NCBI GenBank assembly: GCA_008711295.1
Contig: VUYV01000008.1
Location: forward strand, 338,798-402,797
Reading direction: 5' to 3'
Origin: Anarhynchus alexandrinus
Taxonomy: Eukaryota > Chordata > Aves > Charadriiformes > Charadriidae
DNA length: 64,000 nucleotides
The translations under genes and the position numbers were made by a program. Shown piece after piece: positions 22,201-33,099 of the stretch (position 1 is the first letter of the stretch; every line of letters begins with the position of its first letter). The notes under the pieces are model-generated. The model was not told where the DNA came from. It was given only the letters and a program-made list of their open reading frames with translations, and made no database searches.

Positions 22201-25200
22201 AGCTCCAAACATGGTATCAAATACACTGTGTTGCCTGGTCTGTGTGCCTAAGTGAAGACTAAAAGCAGATAGAATCAAGGTCTATATGCACTACAGGGAA
22301 GATGAAACCTGGTCCTCAAGGCTTGATCTATGAGCCAAAGGCAAAACACAAAGTTGAGGTCAGAAGAGCTCAAAATGGGAAAAAAAAAGAGCCCATCAGT
22401 GATCAGAGGCACCAGAAGCAAGCGGAGCTCCTGTAAGTTGGAGCTTTGTCATACAGATGCATTGCTTCTACCCAAAAGACCTGCTCAAAGTCTGAAGAAG
22501 GCCTCGAGGCTTGATCCAAGGACCAGTTATTACCCTCTGTTTTATTCTCCTTGAAGCACTGTAGCTACCCCACCTGCATAACGTGTCTGTCCTAGAAAGC
22601 AGAAGTTATTACCTTGGTCCGCTAACCTAGCAGAGGAGCACCAGTTGCAACCTGCACCTTCTCATAGATCCCAATTAGTGCAAAGATCAAAGTCTTGTCT
22701 TGTGGAATGAGGCATTTACTAGGATTCCCTCCAGACTGGCACGCTACTACTCCATTCATGAACAGACTTTCCATTGTGCTTGGGCTGCCTTTCCCCAGCA
22801 GTTACCTTGAAGGAATAACGTGGAACTAGTCAAAGTGTTGTATTGTGGGAAATAGATACACTCTTAAGGGTTAAAAGGACTTACCTGTAATTACCACAGC
22901 TGCTGCTCCCATCATCTTCGCAACAAGCACATTAACAAGGCCAATTGGTCCTGGGGACAAAGGGGAGAAAGAGAACTTATACAATGGCCAGACAGCACCA
23001 GCTGCAGGCTCTGAACATGCCCAGGGCTCAGCACGTTCCTATGCTAAAGGAGGCTTCGACTCTGTTTTCCAGATGGGATCACAGGGCAGTGAGACCAGCT
23101 GCCGAGAGAGAAGCTATTGCTACACGAGGCCCTCCGCAAGGAAAACACCACCCCGTTCCTCTGCTCCCTTGAGTTTGTAGGCTCAGCACGCCCAGACACT
23201 GCACTTTGCATTTGGGCTGCTCAAAACGCAGCACTGTAGTGCAGCATAGGCAAGGGCAGCCTCAAAGTCCTTCTCAGCGTCCTGTAACTCTGCCGTGACC
23301 CATGCTTACAGCAGAGCCTGGAAGCACAGCTTGCACCCTTGTCCATCTCCCTCCATGCCGCAGCAGGCAGAGAACCCAAGGACTGAATAAGTTCACCATA
23401 CCAGAGCCAGACACGAAGACTTTGCTTCCCAGAGTGACTCCCGCCCTTTTGCAGGCATGGATTCCCACTGAAAGGGGCTCGATAAGGGCTCCTTCTTCAA
23501 AGGTGACATTATCTGGCAGCCTGCAAGAACCAGACATAAGCAACAGTCACCAAAGGAGTTTATGACAGGGATGAGGAAAGCCATGACACTGCAAGACCAA
23601 ACACGGGTATAAATCACAGTGGCAAAATACGCTTTCGCCCTTGGTCTGAGAAATGCAGGACTGGAAGGCGCTTCAAGAGCTTATACTGCTTCCGTCCCTC
23701 CTCTGAAGCAGCATCAAGTACACCTAAACCATTTACCAGTGAGGTTTGCCTAATCACCAAACACAAGGATCCACAAACTTCCCCCCACCATCTCTCCAGT
23801 ACTTGGTGAGTTAATCCCAAAACTCCTTTGCCACTCATTCCCTTTGGAATAAGCCCCATGGTTGCGTATGCACCACCTCGAAGGCTGCTCTACGGCTGGG
23901 ACACATCAGTGAGTTCCCAGACCCCTCATCTGGGTTGAATCATTCAGCTCCACGCTTTTAGAAAACATCTTGCTGCCAATGGTGATACCACATAAAGCAA
24001 AGGCAGCCAGATCCAGGTCTCCCCATCACGCCCTGAATGTCCTCCCCTGAAGCACCAAGTGTTTCAAGCAACAGGCTGGTCCCAGCACAAAGCAGAGGCG
24101 GGTGAAATCCTTCTGAACTGCTGATAGAAATAAACCCCAGCCCCACAATGCAGCCCTCCAGAAAGCCACCAGCATGGGCTGTCACACAGCGGGTGCCAGG
24201 AGCTGTGTTTGCAAGGAAAGTCTTTCTGACAGCCCTGGGAAGCCTGAGGTCAGATCTCAGCCAAGCCAATATGAAGCCAAAGTAACAGAAATGACAGTCG
24301 TGGGAAGGCAGCTGTCACATATCTATATGTCCCTTATCTCCAGGAGGCACTGAACGGCTGACTCCAAGAGTTCGGTTGCCTGAGAGTTTGGCATCACATC
24401 TGCTCCTACTGGGTCTGGGTACTGCCCTATCAATAGGGAGGGCAGCTTTGTGGCACGATCTCACCTCCATCAAATTACTCAGAGTACCCAACACAAAGCC
24501 TGTCCGGCTGCAGAAGGACAGACAACAGCTGCCCAAATATGCAAGAGCCCACTAAGCTCAGCCACCATCTTTTCTTAGAAAATCTGTGCTGGCAGAGTGA
24601 CTTCATGCCACAGAATCTGCTCTGCACCAGACAGCCATGGCATTGCTGATCTGAAACAGGGAATACCAGATCCAGGCTTTGCATATCACAGCTTAAAAAA
24701 AAAATTTAAAAAATAGCCAAAGTAATATTTAATGTCCTGGATTGAGGGGAAAAAAGCAAAACCCTGGAAGATAGCTACAAACCAGCTACTTCCTCCCAAG
24801 CAAAAACTTGTAATGTTGTCAGAAAATGTTATTTTAACACACAGGAAATCAGTGACAGCAGGTCTGGACAGTGAGAAGTCAGTCCCATCCAAACCAGAAC
24901 CTCATCCTGACAGCAGCTGCTTGCAATCCACTTTGAAAGGAGCTTCCTGCTTGAGGACTTTCATGAGAAGGGCATTCAAGTGCCTCCTTCCAACCGATTT
25001 GATTGTGAAGGCTTCCTCTGCAGACACCAAAGAGCAATCCTGAGGACATTCCTGCTCATGGAAGTACCAGCTCCACACAGACAGAAAGAACAAGCTCCGC
25101 AGGTAGACCAGTCTCACGGGACCACTATTTTAGACTATGTTTAACTCCTTTTGTAAATGCACTTATGTGGGTATAATGTTGCAGAGGTTTCTTCGGGTTT

Positions 25201-28200
25201 CTAGCATATTTGCCAGAGCACTTAAGGACAGAGTTGCTTTTAAGCAAATGTGTCAGTCCTGCCACAATTAAGAACATGCTCAAGATTGCTGAACTGGATA
25301 TGAAAACAGATGTGTAATGCTGGCAGCTTAGTGGGGCCACTCAGTGCCACACAAAAAAAGCAGCTTAGCAGAGATTCTGCTTTCTGTTCCTGTTCTGCTC
25401 TAAGTAGGATGACTTTGTTTCAAATGACAGAGCAAGGTGTCAGCAGTCAACGTGGTGCTTCCTGAAAAGCAGCAGTAAAGCTAGCTCAGCTCAAAGAACC
25501 AGACAAAGACTTTCAGGCACCTTCCTAAGAAGGCTATGATATAAAAAGACAGAAGAAAAGAAACTAAGAGCAGGGAGCAAATGGGAAAAGGAAAATAATT
25601 AAAGGGTAAAACAGTGGTGACATCCCAGGAAACATGTAAGAAATGTTTGTTTACATCCGGCACCAAAGGGGATAAACTACACCTGCATGACAAACCCTTT
25701 GCAAAGTGGCTGCCATCCAAGCCTTATACATGTTACTTATGGATCAGAAAGCAATAAAACCTGCTGTGTTCAAGAGCGCTCACTGCAATACTCAAAAGGG
25801 CCAAGAGGCGATTGCTTCAGCTAACCCCCCCAGGGTGTATATATTTCTCTGCAGAGGGAGCACCGACTAACTTGTAGCAGTAGCTGGCATTGTGCTTGTA
25901 GTAGCGGCACAAGTTCCCATCATCGGGAGGCGTGGCACAGAAGAAGATGGTTGGAGACAGGTTATAGCGGCCAGTTTTGCAGAACTCATCCATTTCCCTT
26001 GGGACACCAGGCTCGATGGCCACTCGATCACCTGCCAGGGTGAAAGCAGACTGTGTTACTCGGGAAGAAGGTGGGCACATAGGTACGAGCAGCACTGAAC
26101 AACCACAGAAAACAGCATGAAGCCCTGGCCCAAGAGAAGCATCTCTTGGGGACATCTGCTAACTGAGAAAGATCACACTGCACGCACCAGGCAAGTTCCT
26201 AACACTTCCTTCATGCAGCTTCATCACCAAGATCTTCACAGTTACTTGAAAAGAGACGGTGTTTCAGAGGCACAGACACAGAGCAGATGGAAGCTCAGTC
26301 ACATACAAACCTCCCTCCAGCTGGCTTGCACTCAGCCTTAGCAGATGAAAAGGCAGCCCTCACCCCAGGGAATCGCACAGTGATTAGATTTTTTTCAGAA
26401 TCAGTAGTAATCGGAAAAGGAAATAATTAGGACAAAGCAGGTGAGCTCTGCTGGCCACCAGCTGGAAAGGACTGTTCCTTGGGGAGGGAGCTCACGGTGC
26501 AGAAGCACACCCAGGAGTGAGGCAGGATGTATCGGGGAACAGAGACATCATGATGCTATGATTGAGTAGCCCAGACTGCTGGAAGGACACATGCTGCAGG
26601 ACAAAGAGTGATTATTTAATTGCAATCACGAGGCAGGATGGACTAAAGAAAACAAACATGTGATCACAGTACAACTTGCAAGCGCGCAGGGAGACAAGAC
26701 AGCCCTTTTTATTTGGCAGAGGAAGCCAATTAAAGCCAAATCTCTCAATGAAGCTCTCCACCAACAGGCTTTCAGACACAGTGACAAGCAGGAGGGTGGA
26801 TCGAAATAAAGAGCCATCTACACCACCTCTGACATGGCCAATGAGGGATCTCTGGGGGTGAGAGGAGCAGGACAAGCACATACTAAATGTTCTCCCAGCC
26901 TCCCATTATATTCAGCTGTGGGGCCTCCCAAGGCTGCATGTGGTTTCTTTGTATTTCATAACCCTCGACAACTTCTCCTCCACCTTCCACCATGTAAACT
27001 TTCAGCATCCACATCATCCTTTGCCAAGGAACCCTGCAGATATGCTACATCTTAGGTGAATGCTGCACTTGGCTCCCGCTGTCCCTGGCTCTTGTATTGG
27101 AGGAACGAGAGAACCAGGCAACCTTTAGGTGCCCTCTCTCCGCCCTCCATGAGTCTTCAGACCTGTGTCACACATTGTTGAGTTATCTCTCCAGCTCCTA
27201 GCTCAAGTTCCTAGCTTAGTCATTTGTCACAGAGACGCTGCTCCACATCTCGCCATCTCCTTGTCCTCCCTCAAACTTTTTAGCTTCTTTTCTATCCCTT
27301 GGGAAAGGAGGAGACCAGAACTGCATGCAGAGCTCCAGATGTGTGATGACGTCCTCTGATTGAGTCTGTCCCTTTCCTAACACTGATTTGCATTTTTCAC
27401 CATTACAGTTCCCATGCACTGTGTCAGAGCGAAAGGTCTCACTCTTCAGCAGTGATGGCCAGCCCATTATTTTAGATATGAAGCTGGTTTTGTTTCTTCT
27501 GCTGTGGAAACCACTTTATGTTTACCTGCATTGAACTGCATCTGCACCTTATTGCCCAGGCAACCGTAAGGTCTGTCTGTAACTCTTGCTAGCTGCCCTG
27601 TGTCCTGTCCACTCTGCTCAAGTTGCTATCATCAGCAAACTTTGCAAAATTCACTGCTCAGCCCATTTTCTAGGACATTCATGAGCACAGCGAACTGCAG
27701 AGGTCACACCATGGGGCCTGGTACAGTTGCTCCAGTGACCTCTCTCCACTGCAGGAGGCCATTTGCTCCTTCAAGAACACACACAGTGAAGAAACATTAA
27801 CAGCAGGTTGTTGGCAAGAGCAACATACGTGGTTTCTGAAGCTTTATCTAGCTTCTTCAAAAGGCACCTTGTACCAGCATACACTCTGCTGTGCGTTAAC
27901 ATAAAGTCAAACCAGCTCAAGATATCCTGGGACAACGCATACCTAAGAAATGCCATAAACTACAACGGCCAAGCTGGGTGATTAATGGCAGCACAGTGAC
28001 AATTCTTGAAGGAGAAGGTCACACTGTGCAATTCACAGCTCAGAACATCGGATAAATTTACCTAACAGCAAAGCACGGCCTGTTATCAACACATTCTCAG
28101 GAACTGATTAGCAGTAAAACAAATAAAAAGACAGTTTTGATTCCAGTTACCTGGTTTCAGATGAGTCACTCCTGATCCCACTTTGACAACTGTCCCAGAA

Positions 28201-29071
28201 GCTTCATGTCCCAACACCATGGGGTCCTTCACAACAAAATCCCCGATTCGACCGTGCTGCCAGTAGTGAACGTCAGACCCGCAGATCCCAACAGAATGCA
28301 TCCGCAGGAGGACCTCTGCCAGAAAAGGAAGAAAGATTCCTTGTAGAAAAACTTACCTTCTTGGGCACTGGGACAGTGACACGTGTGCTGTCCCTGTGCC
28401 CCACAACAAAGGCCAAGCCAGCATCGAAACATCCAAATTTAGTAGCATTAAATAAATGTACCAGAACTGCATGTGCATGCATTAGGATGGATGGCATATT
28501 CATGAGACACCTGCTGAAATACAAAACTATACAAGCATTTACAAATCAGGCAAGCTTCAAATACAGTAAGACCCCAGTCAACAAAAGCTAATCCAATCTA
28601 AGAGGGGCATGACTATCACTGGAGCAAGAATAAAAGAGCAAGTCCATTTAATTTTTCCTTCTCCCTAAGCTACAATTTCAGCCCTGGAGAGTTAGTAAAT
28701 CAAATTCATATCAGCCCATATGCCTAGCCTATTAATATTTAGTCCTGCAAGACGATCATTTGGCATGTCCCAAGAGCTGTTTAATGTGAAATACATGAAC
28801 TGATGAAACAGGAAGCAGAAAAAGCCAGATAAAGGGGTATATCTATCACTGCTCCAGCTCTTCTTTTCAAGTGGAAATGCAGCATTATCTGTTTCAGCCA
28901 CACATTCTTTTTTGGATTATTTTATACTTTCTGAGAAATATTTTATCTCTTTATAATATCAAGGAGTGAAAACAAAAATGAGAAAAGAAAAAGATCAGTA
29001 AAGGAAGCAAAACAGAAGCAGTCATCTCTAGACTTACCATTGGGACCCGGTTCTGGGATCGGACGGTTTTC
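13095..29071 (-). CDS. SORD: Sorbitol dehydrogenase (exons 2-9; exon 1 missing)
   Basis: Cytosolic zinc enzyme of the polyol pathway; oxidises sorbitol to fructose with NAD+. Exons on the minus strand, 5' to 3': 29038-29071, 28151-28315, 25872-26031, 23402-23520, 22885-22950, 15928-16103, 14972-15093, 13095-13260. They total 1008 nt, 335 residues plus stop, all in phase with canonical splice sites. Human SORD has 357 residues, so about 22 N-terminal residues are missing, the size of one first exon. Catalytic zinc ligands are in place: Cys of [10 protein letters not shown], His-Glu of LGHEASG, Glu of IEPLSVG. The cofactor loop GSGPIG and the following Asp (VVITD) are intact, as expected for NAD+. 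The extra cysteines of a structural zinc site, absent in vertebrate SORD, are not seen. Convergent with DUOX2. Confidence 0.95.
13261..14971 (-). other. SORD: SORD intron 8
   Basis: 1.7 kb between exons 9 and 8. Holds a T-run near 14620-14636. No repeat family or other gene recognised. Confidence 0.6.
14972..15093 (-). CDS. SORD: SORD exon 8
   Basis: [20 protein letters not shown], then [20 protein letters not shown]. Donor GTGAGT, acceptor CTCCAG. The split Thr codon joins exon 9. Confidence 0.96.
15928..16103 (-). CDS. SORD: SORD exon 7
   Basis: [20 protein letters not shown], then [19 protein letters not shown] and [20 protein letters not shown]. Closes the Rossmann fold; ECTG is the conserved turn. 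Confidence 0.96.
16104..22884 (-). other. SORD: SORD intron 6 (6.8 kb)
   Basis: The longest visible SORD intron. Only short open frames occur on either strand, none with family signatures. No CR1 tail or LTR end recognised. Confidence 0.6.
22885..22950 (-). CDS. SORD: SORD exon 6 (NAD-binding loop)
   Basis: A 66-nt exon encoding [20 protein letters not shown], then IT and the first base of the conserved Asp codon. The glycine loop is split across exons 5 and 6. Confidence 0.95.
23402..23520 (-). CDS. SORD: SORD exon 5
   Basis: [20 protein letters not shown], then [20 protein letters not shown]. Contains the zinc-ligand Glu in IEPL. The loop reads GSG where human has GAG, a conservative change. 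Confidence 0.96.
23521..25871 (-). other. SORD: SORD intron 4
   Basis: 2.35 kb between exons 5 and 4. An A-rich stretch lies at 24694-24716. No gene or clear repeat recognised. Confidence 0.55.
25872..26031 (-). CDS. SORD: SORD exon 4
   Basis: [20 protein letters not shown], then [20 protein letters not shown] and [13 protein letters not shown], the substrate-side loop region. Donor GTTAGT. Confidence 0.96.
27080..27960 (-). repeat. Ancient CR1/L3-like LINE fragment
   Basis: Within SORD intron 3 (26032-28150). The + strand carries degenerate text typical of antisense CR1/L3-type ORF2: GGAGACCAGAACTGCATGCA near 27309, CTATCATCAGCAAACTTTGC near 27627, GTGACCTCTCTCCACTGCAG near 27736 and AGCTTCTTCAAAAGGCACCT near 27850. 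Strongly diverged, so likely older than the young CR1 copies. Confidence 0.65.
28151..28315 (-). CDS. SORD: SORD exon 3 (catalytic zinc site)
   Basis: [20 protein letters not shown], then [20 protein letters not shown] and VTHLKPG. Holds the catalytic Cys and the His-Glu pair of the medium-chain dehydrogenase signature GHE. Confidence 0.97.
29038..29071 (-). CDS. SORD: SORD exon 2 (34-nt exon)
   Basis: Acceptor CGTAG, donor GTAAGT. Encodes [11 protein letters not shown] plus one base, matching the family block before the catalytic domain. Too short for ORF-based finding; called from residues, phase and both splice sites. Confidence 0.93.
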
Positions 29072-32000
29072 CTACGAACAAAAATAAATTAAAAAAAAAG
29101 CTTTCAGTTGCTTGTGTATAGCCATGGGAATACCTCGTGGAAAGTAAGTCCAGGGTAGCTCAGGTAAATCCATAAGCTGATCAGGTTTTTGGCTCTGTTT
29201 GCTCAATAAGACATTGATGTGCAACAAGGAGGGATATAAATGTGCTATCCACACTTCCTCCCTAAGCTCATCTCCTTTTGCTTGCACAGTGGAGTAACAT
29301 GGGCATCAGTTACGAGTGAGCACACAGCCAGCTTGTAAATCCGCTCTCTAAATTATTTTGCAATAACTTCCCCTTCCCTGCCCAGAAAAGAGCCACACAC
29401 TAAATTTTCCTGCCCTGGAACAGCCTCAAGTTTCAGCTGAATCCTTCATCTCACTGACGAAAAAATTCACCTTCTGTAACCAGGAAGATTCAGAATCACC
29501 TGTTTCTATAAAGCATTAATTTTGCGGTGTTCATATTATTATTATAAATAATAGGAAATACTTTTACTACATAATAATAACTCAATGTATAAATCAATTG
29601 TAAATACTACTGCAAGTCACATCGTCTTGTAATTGGCATGATACCTCTTTATCAGTTGAATCATAAAACCAGAACTATAAAAGTAGTCACTTGGCCCCAA
29701 GTCATCCTTCCACCCAAAAGGTCAGCAGGCCTTTGCCTTCACTGAACTCCCTCAGCTGCCTCAAAAGATAAAGGAATAATTTGGTTGGATTTTACAACAT
29801 CAAGACAGTACGGTACCCACCTAGCACCCACCTCTAGGATTATGTCTCTAAGAAAAGCCCCACCAAAGTAGTTAGTGCTAACAAGGAACTCTTCATAATC
29901 CATACACTGCTCAGACTTCTTTACTCACAGCCCAAAATTGGGCGCAAGACCTTTGAACAGACCTGCTGTTCACACAGTTCCTCTTCAAACCCACAGCTGG
30001 TTACTTCTCCTTGCAAGAGTGTCTTCAGTTAGCAAGAAAACTGATCTCTGGATTTCTGAGATGAGCAATCCCTTTATAGCAGTCCTCCACGTATTAGCTC
30101 CACCAGTTAGAAGCTGCTACATAACAACGCACACGAGTTTTTTTGCTGCCCTACTGCAGAGAAAAAATGGAAGACAGCCATCCCTTTCTGCTTTTGGGGA
30201 GCATTGTTTTGCATTTTAGCTAATTAAATACATTCTCACTTCCAGCATATTCCTCAACTCATCCTTTGTACTTTGCCAATCTAAACATCACAAAAAGGGA
30301 AATTCTGAAAACACATTCTCAAAGCGCTGCTCTGTTAAAATACCTGCTGAATAATCAGTGCTGTAAGTGGGCAGGATGGCCCAAATTGTGTCAACGGGAG
30401 TGCAAATCCAAGTACAGCTCAACCTATTGAAATTTTCAATCTTCAGAACTGTATCCGCATTTTTTCTATGTGGGGTGTTTGTTTTGTCCCACTAAGGACA
30501 CAGCTCAGGGCATTATTTTTAAAAGAAGTTGATCTAGATGTAACTTCTTACATAGAAAATATCCAACAAGCGTGCAATCTGGTAACACATCAGAGGTACT
30601 AACCGTATGAGCTATCTCAACAGGACTAAACAGAACAGTCCACAGTGAGAGATAATGCAAGTCAACTTCTAGCTGAAAATGTGTATGTGGCATTCCTCAG
30701 CCCAGAAAATAACATTTTTTTTTTTTTCAGTAACAGCTGTGCTGAAAAACAGACATTTTGGTAGAAAGTGAATGCTCCAGCCTGATTTGTAGAAAACGGG
30801 GAGTGACCAAACTGGAAAACCCCAAAGTGTTTCAGGATGCACGTTCTGCTCGCTGTCCATTGTTCACTGAGAAGTTCAGAGAAAACAACTGGTGTAACTA
30901 AGGGCATGAAGGAAATGCAGCAAATGTTTTCTGTGAAAGGAGACGTATAAAGAGAGGATATGGTACATGCATAAAAAACAATAAATCCTCAAGTGGCAGC
31001 AAACTTGAGTCTGTGGCATCTGCCTAAGATCAAGAGGAGAGTCAACAAAAATGAAGCCAACACATTTTCACGTAACGCAGGTCAGCTATTGAAGTCATGG
31101 TGACTCTCCCCATGGCCAACACGTCCACAAGAACCAAGAAGGGTGTGGGAATTATGGGGAAAATGATCTCACCCAGCTTTAGGTATCAATAACAGATAAC
31201 AAGTTCAGAGTTCACTGCATTACGTCACCCTTATGTGATCAGCGGGGCAATGCATTAAGTGCCATTCACACTGTGGCAAAGAAACTTTGGAGAAACTTGG
31301 GAAGATCACACCTCGAGGGGCTGCCAGTAAGGCCAGGGGAGCACTGACAATGACCTCCTATTTCTCCAGCAGTACGAATATCCCAAGGAAAACTCATTCA
31401 TCTGGGCATAAGCCAGTTTAGAAACCAGCAACAAAAGACAGGAGCCAGCATCCACCCTCACAAGTATCATACACCCTTCTAAATCACACGGCTTTGGAAC
31501 TGTGTTCTTCAACTAGAGGGACCATCCCAATTCTCACTCACTGTGGCGATGCCTTTTATTTCTAGCAGAAGTCAGGCTGCAGATGCCTCTAGTGAAATGG
31601 CAAGTCTACCAAAGGTGGCTGGGAGCCACACAGGAATTACCCACATGAACACCACTTAGCTGGTGGCATGTATCGCTTGAGCTGTGCAGGAATGGTAAAA
31701 AATCAACTGCTTCCCTGATAGTCATCCCCCAAACAAGCTGCCACAGGTATCCAAAGTCTGCTTATTCCTAAAAGCCCTCCTGCCAGAACTGTTTGCACAG
31801 AAAATTGCCTGTCAATGTTTGCCCATGTAAATCTTCCTTCCCTGACTTGGCACTTGCCAAACTGGCAAACACAAATCTCCAGCAGCACCACAGTGATTCA
31901 GCACCCAGGACACCAGTCAGAGAAGCAGAGTGGGTTTGACCCATTCGCAGTCAGGAGCTGCAGAATCAGTTTGAAGCACTTATGGAAAATTGTGGCACCC

Positions 32001-32500
32001 CTCTCCATGAGGGTACTGCAACACAAGCACAGGCGTGACCCGTGCGCGGCGGCTCCCTTTGAACCCTCCTCCTCACTTGGGCTCTCACGGGTTTCTTATG
32101 AAGCAACGGGTCACCCTCCATTTCTGCTCTCTGGGAGCACCCCTTTCACAGGACCGTCTACCGAACAGCACCCGCTCCCTGTCCCTCTGCTCCCCGTCCC
32201 CTCCTTCACCCCGCACGACCAAAAGAGGGGCTCAGGCGGCCCTTAGCCATGGGGCAGCCCCACGCTTTGGGCTCCCCGTGCCCCGCTTGCCCCACAGGTC
32301 AGCCCCACGAGCATGGGGGGCAGCCGCTGCCCTTCCCCTCTCCCAGCCCGAGGCCAGTTCAGCTCACTGACCCGGCACCAGTCGGGGGGACTGGACGCCC
32401 CCACCTCGCCCCCGGTGCCGGCGGCCCTGCGGGGAGCTGCCCGCCCGCCGCCGCTCCAGGGCGGCCCGGCCCGGCTCCCCCCAACCCCGCCCGGGCCGCG
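29072..32500 (-). other. SORD: SORD intron 1
   Basis: 3.4 kb between exon 2 and the assembly gap. AT-rich low-complexity at 29530-29610 and a T-run at 30717-30728. Its 5' boundary is not visible. No gene recognised. Confidence 0.55.
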
Positions 32501-32800
32501 NNNNNNNNNNNNNNNNNNNNNNNNNNNNNNNNNNNNNNNNNNNNNNNNNNNNNNNNNNNNNNNNNNNNNNNNNNNNNNNNNNNNNNNNNNNNNNNNNNNN
32601 NNNNNNNNNNNNNNNNNNNNNNNNNNNNNNNNNNNNNNNNNNNNNNNNNNNNNNNNNNNNNNNNNNNNNNNNNNNNNNNNCCCTCTGCCCCCGGCCGCCC
32701 TCCGCCACGGACCCGGCGCCGCCCCCGCGGCACGGAGCGGGCAGGCCCCGGCTGCAGCCCCTGGCCGAGGCGTCGGCTCCAGGCCCCGGCCCCAGGTCCA
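32400..32800 (-). promoter_or_regulatory. SORD: CpG island, probable SORD promoter and exon 1, with gap
   Basis: Both flanks of the N run are extremely GC- and CpG-rich, unlike the surrounding DNA, and lie where the SORD start should be. No TATA-like element is seen. No open frame matching the ~22 expected N-terminal residues, and no donor, is visible on either flank, so exon 1 is placed in the gap by inference. Confidence 0.6.
32501..32680. other. Assembly gap (180 N)
   Basis: A run of 180 N within the GC-rich island. True length is unknown. Open frames running through it are artefacts. Confidence 0.99.
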
Positions 32801-32935
32801 GGCCCAGACCCAGGCCGCGGCCCCAAGCCCAGGCCCAGACCCAGGACCCGGACCCGACCCAGGACCCGGACTCGGACCCAGGCCCAGGCCCAGACCACAG
32901 GACCCGGACCCGGACCCAGGGCCAGGCCCCAGCCC
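32765..32935. repeat. GC-rich minisatellite (6-bp based)
   Basis: Repeats of CCAGGC, CCAGAC and GGACCC units for about 170 bp. Every frame gives Pro/Gly-, Arg/Pro- or Gln-rich strings. Just upstream of the presumed SORD start. Confidence 0.9.
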
Positions 32936-33099
32936 GTCTGAGCCTCCCCCACAGAGCACCCAGAGCCCAGCAGGCCACAGTGTCAACCCCCCCTCAGCCT
33001 CACGGACTCCCCCCACCACCTCCAGTGTCAGCTGGGGGCCCGCTGGCTGCCTTCCCTGCTCCCCCACCCCGGCTGGCTGTGGCTTGGACATGGACATTG

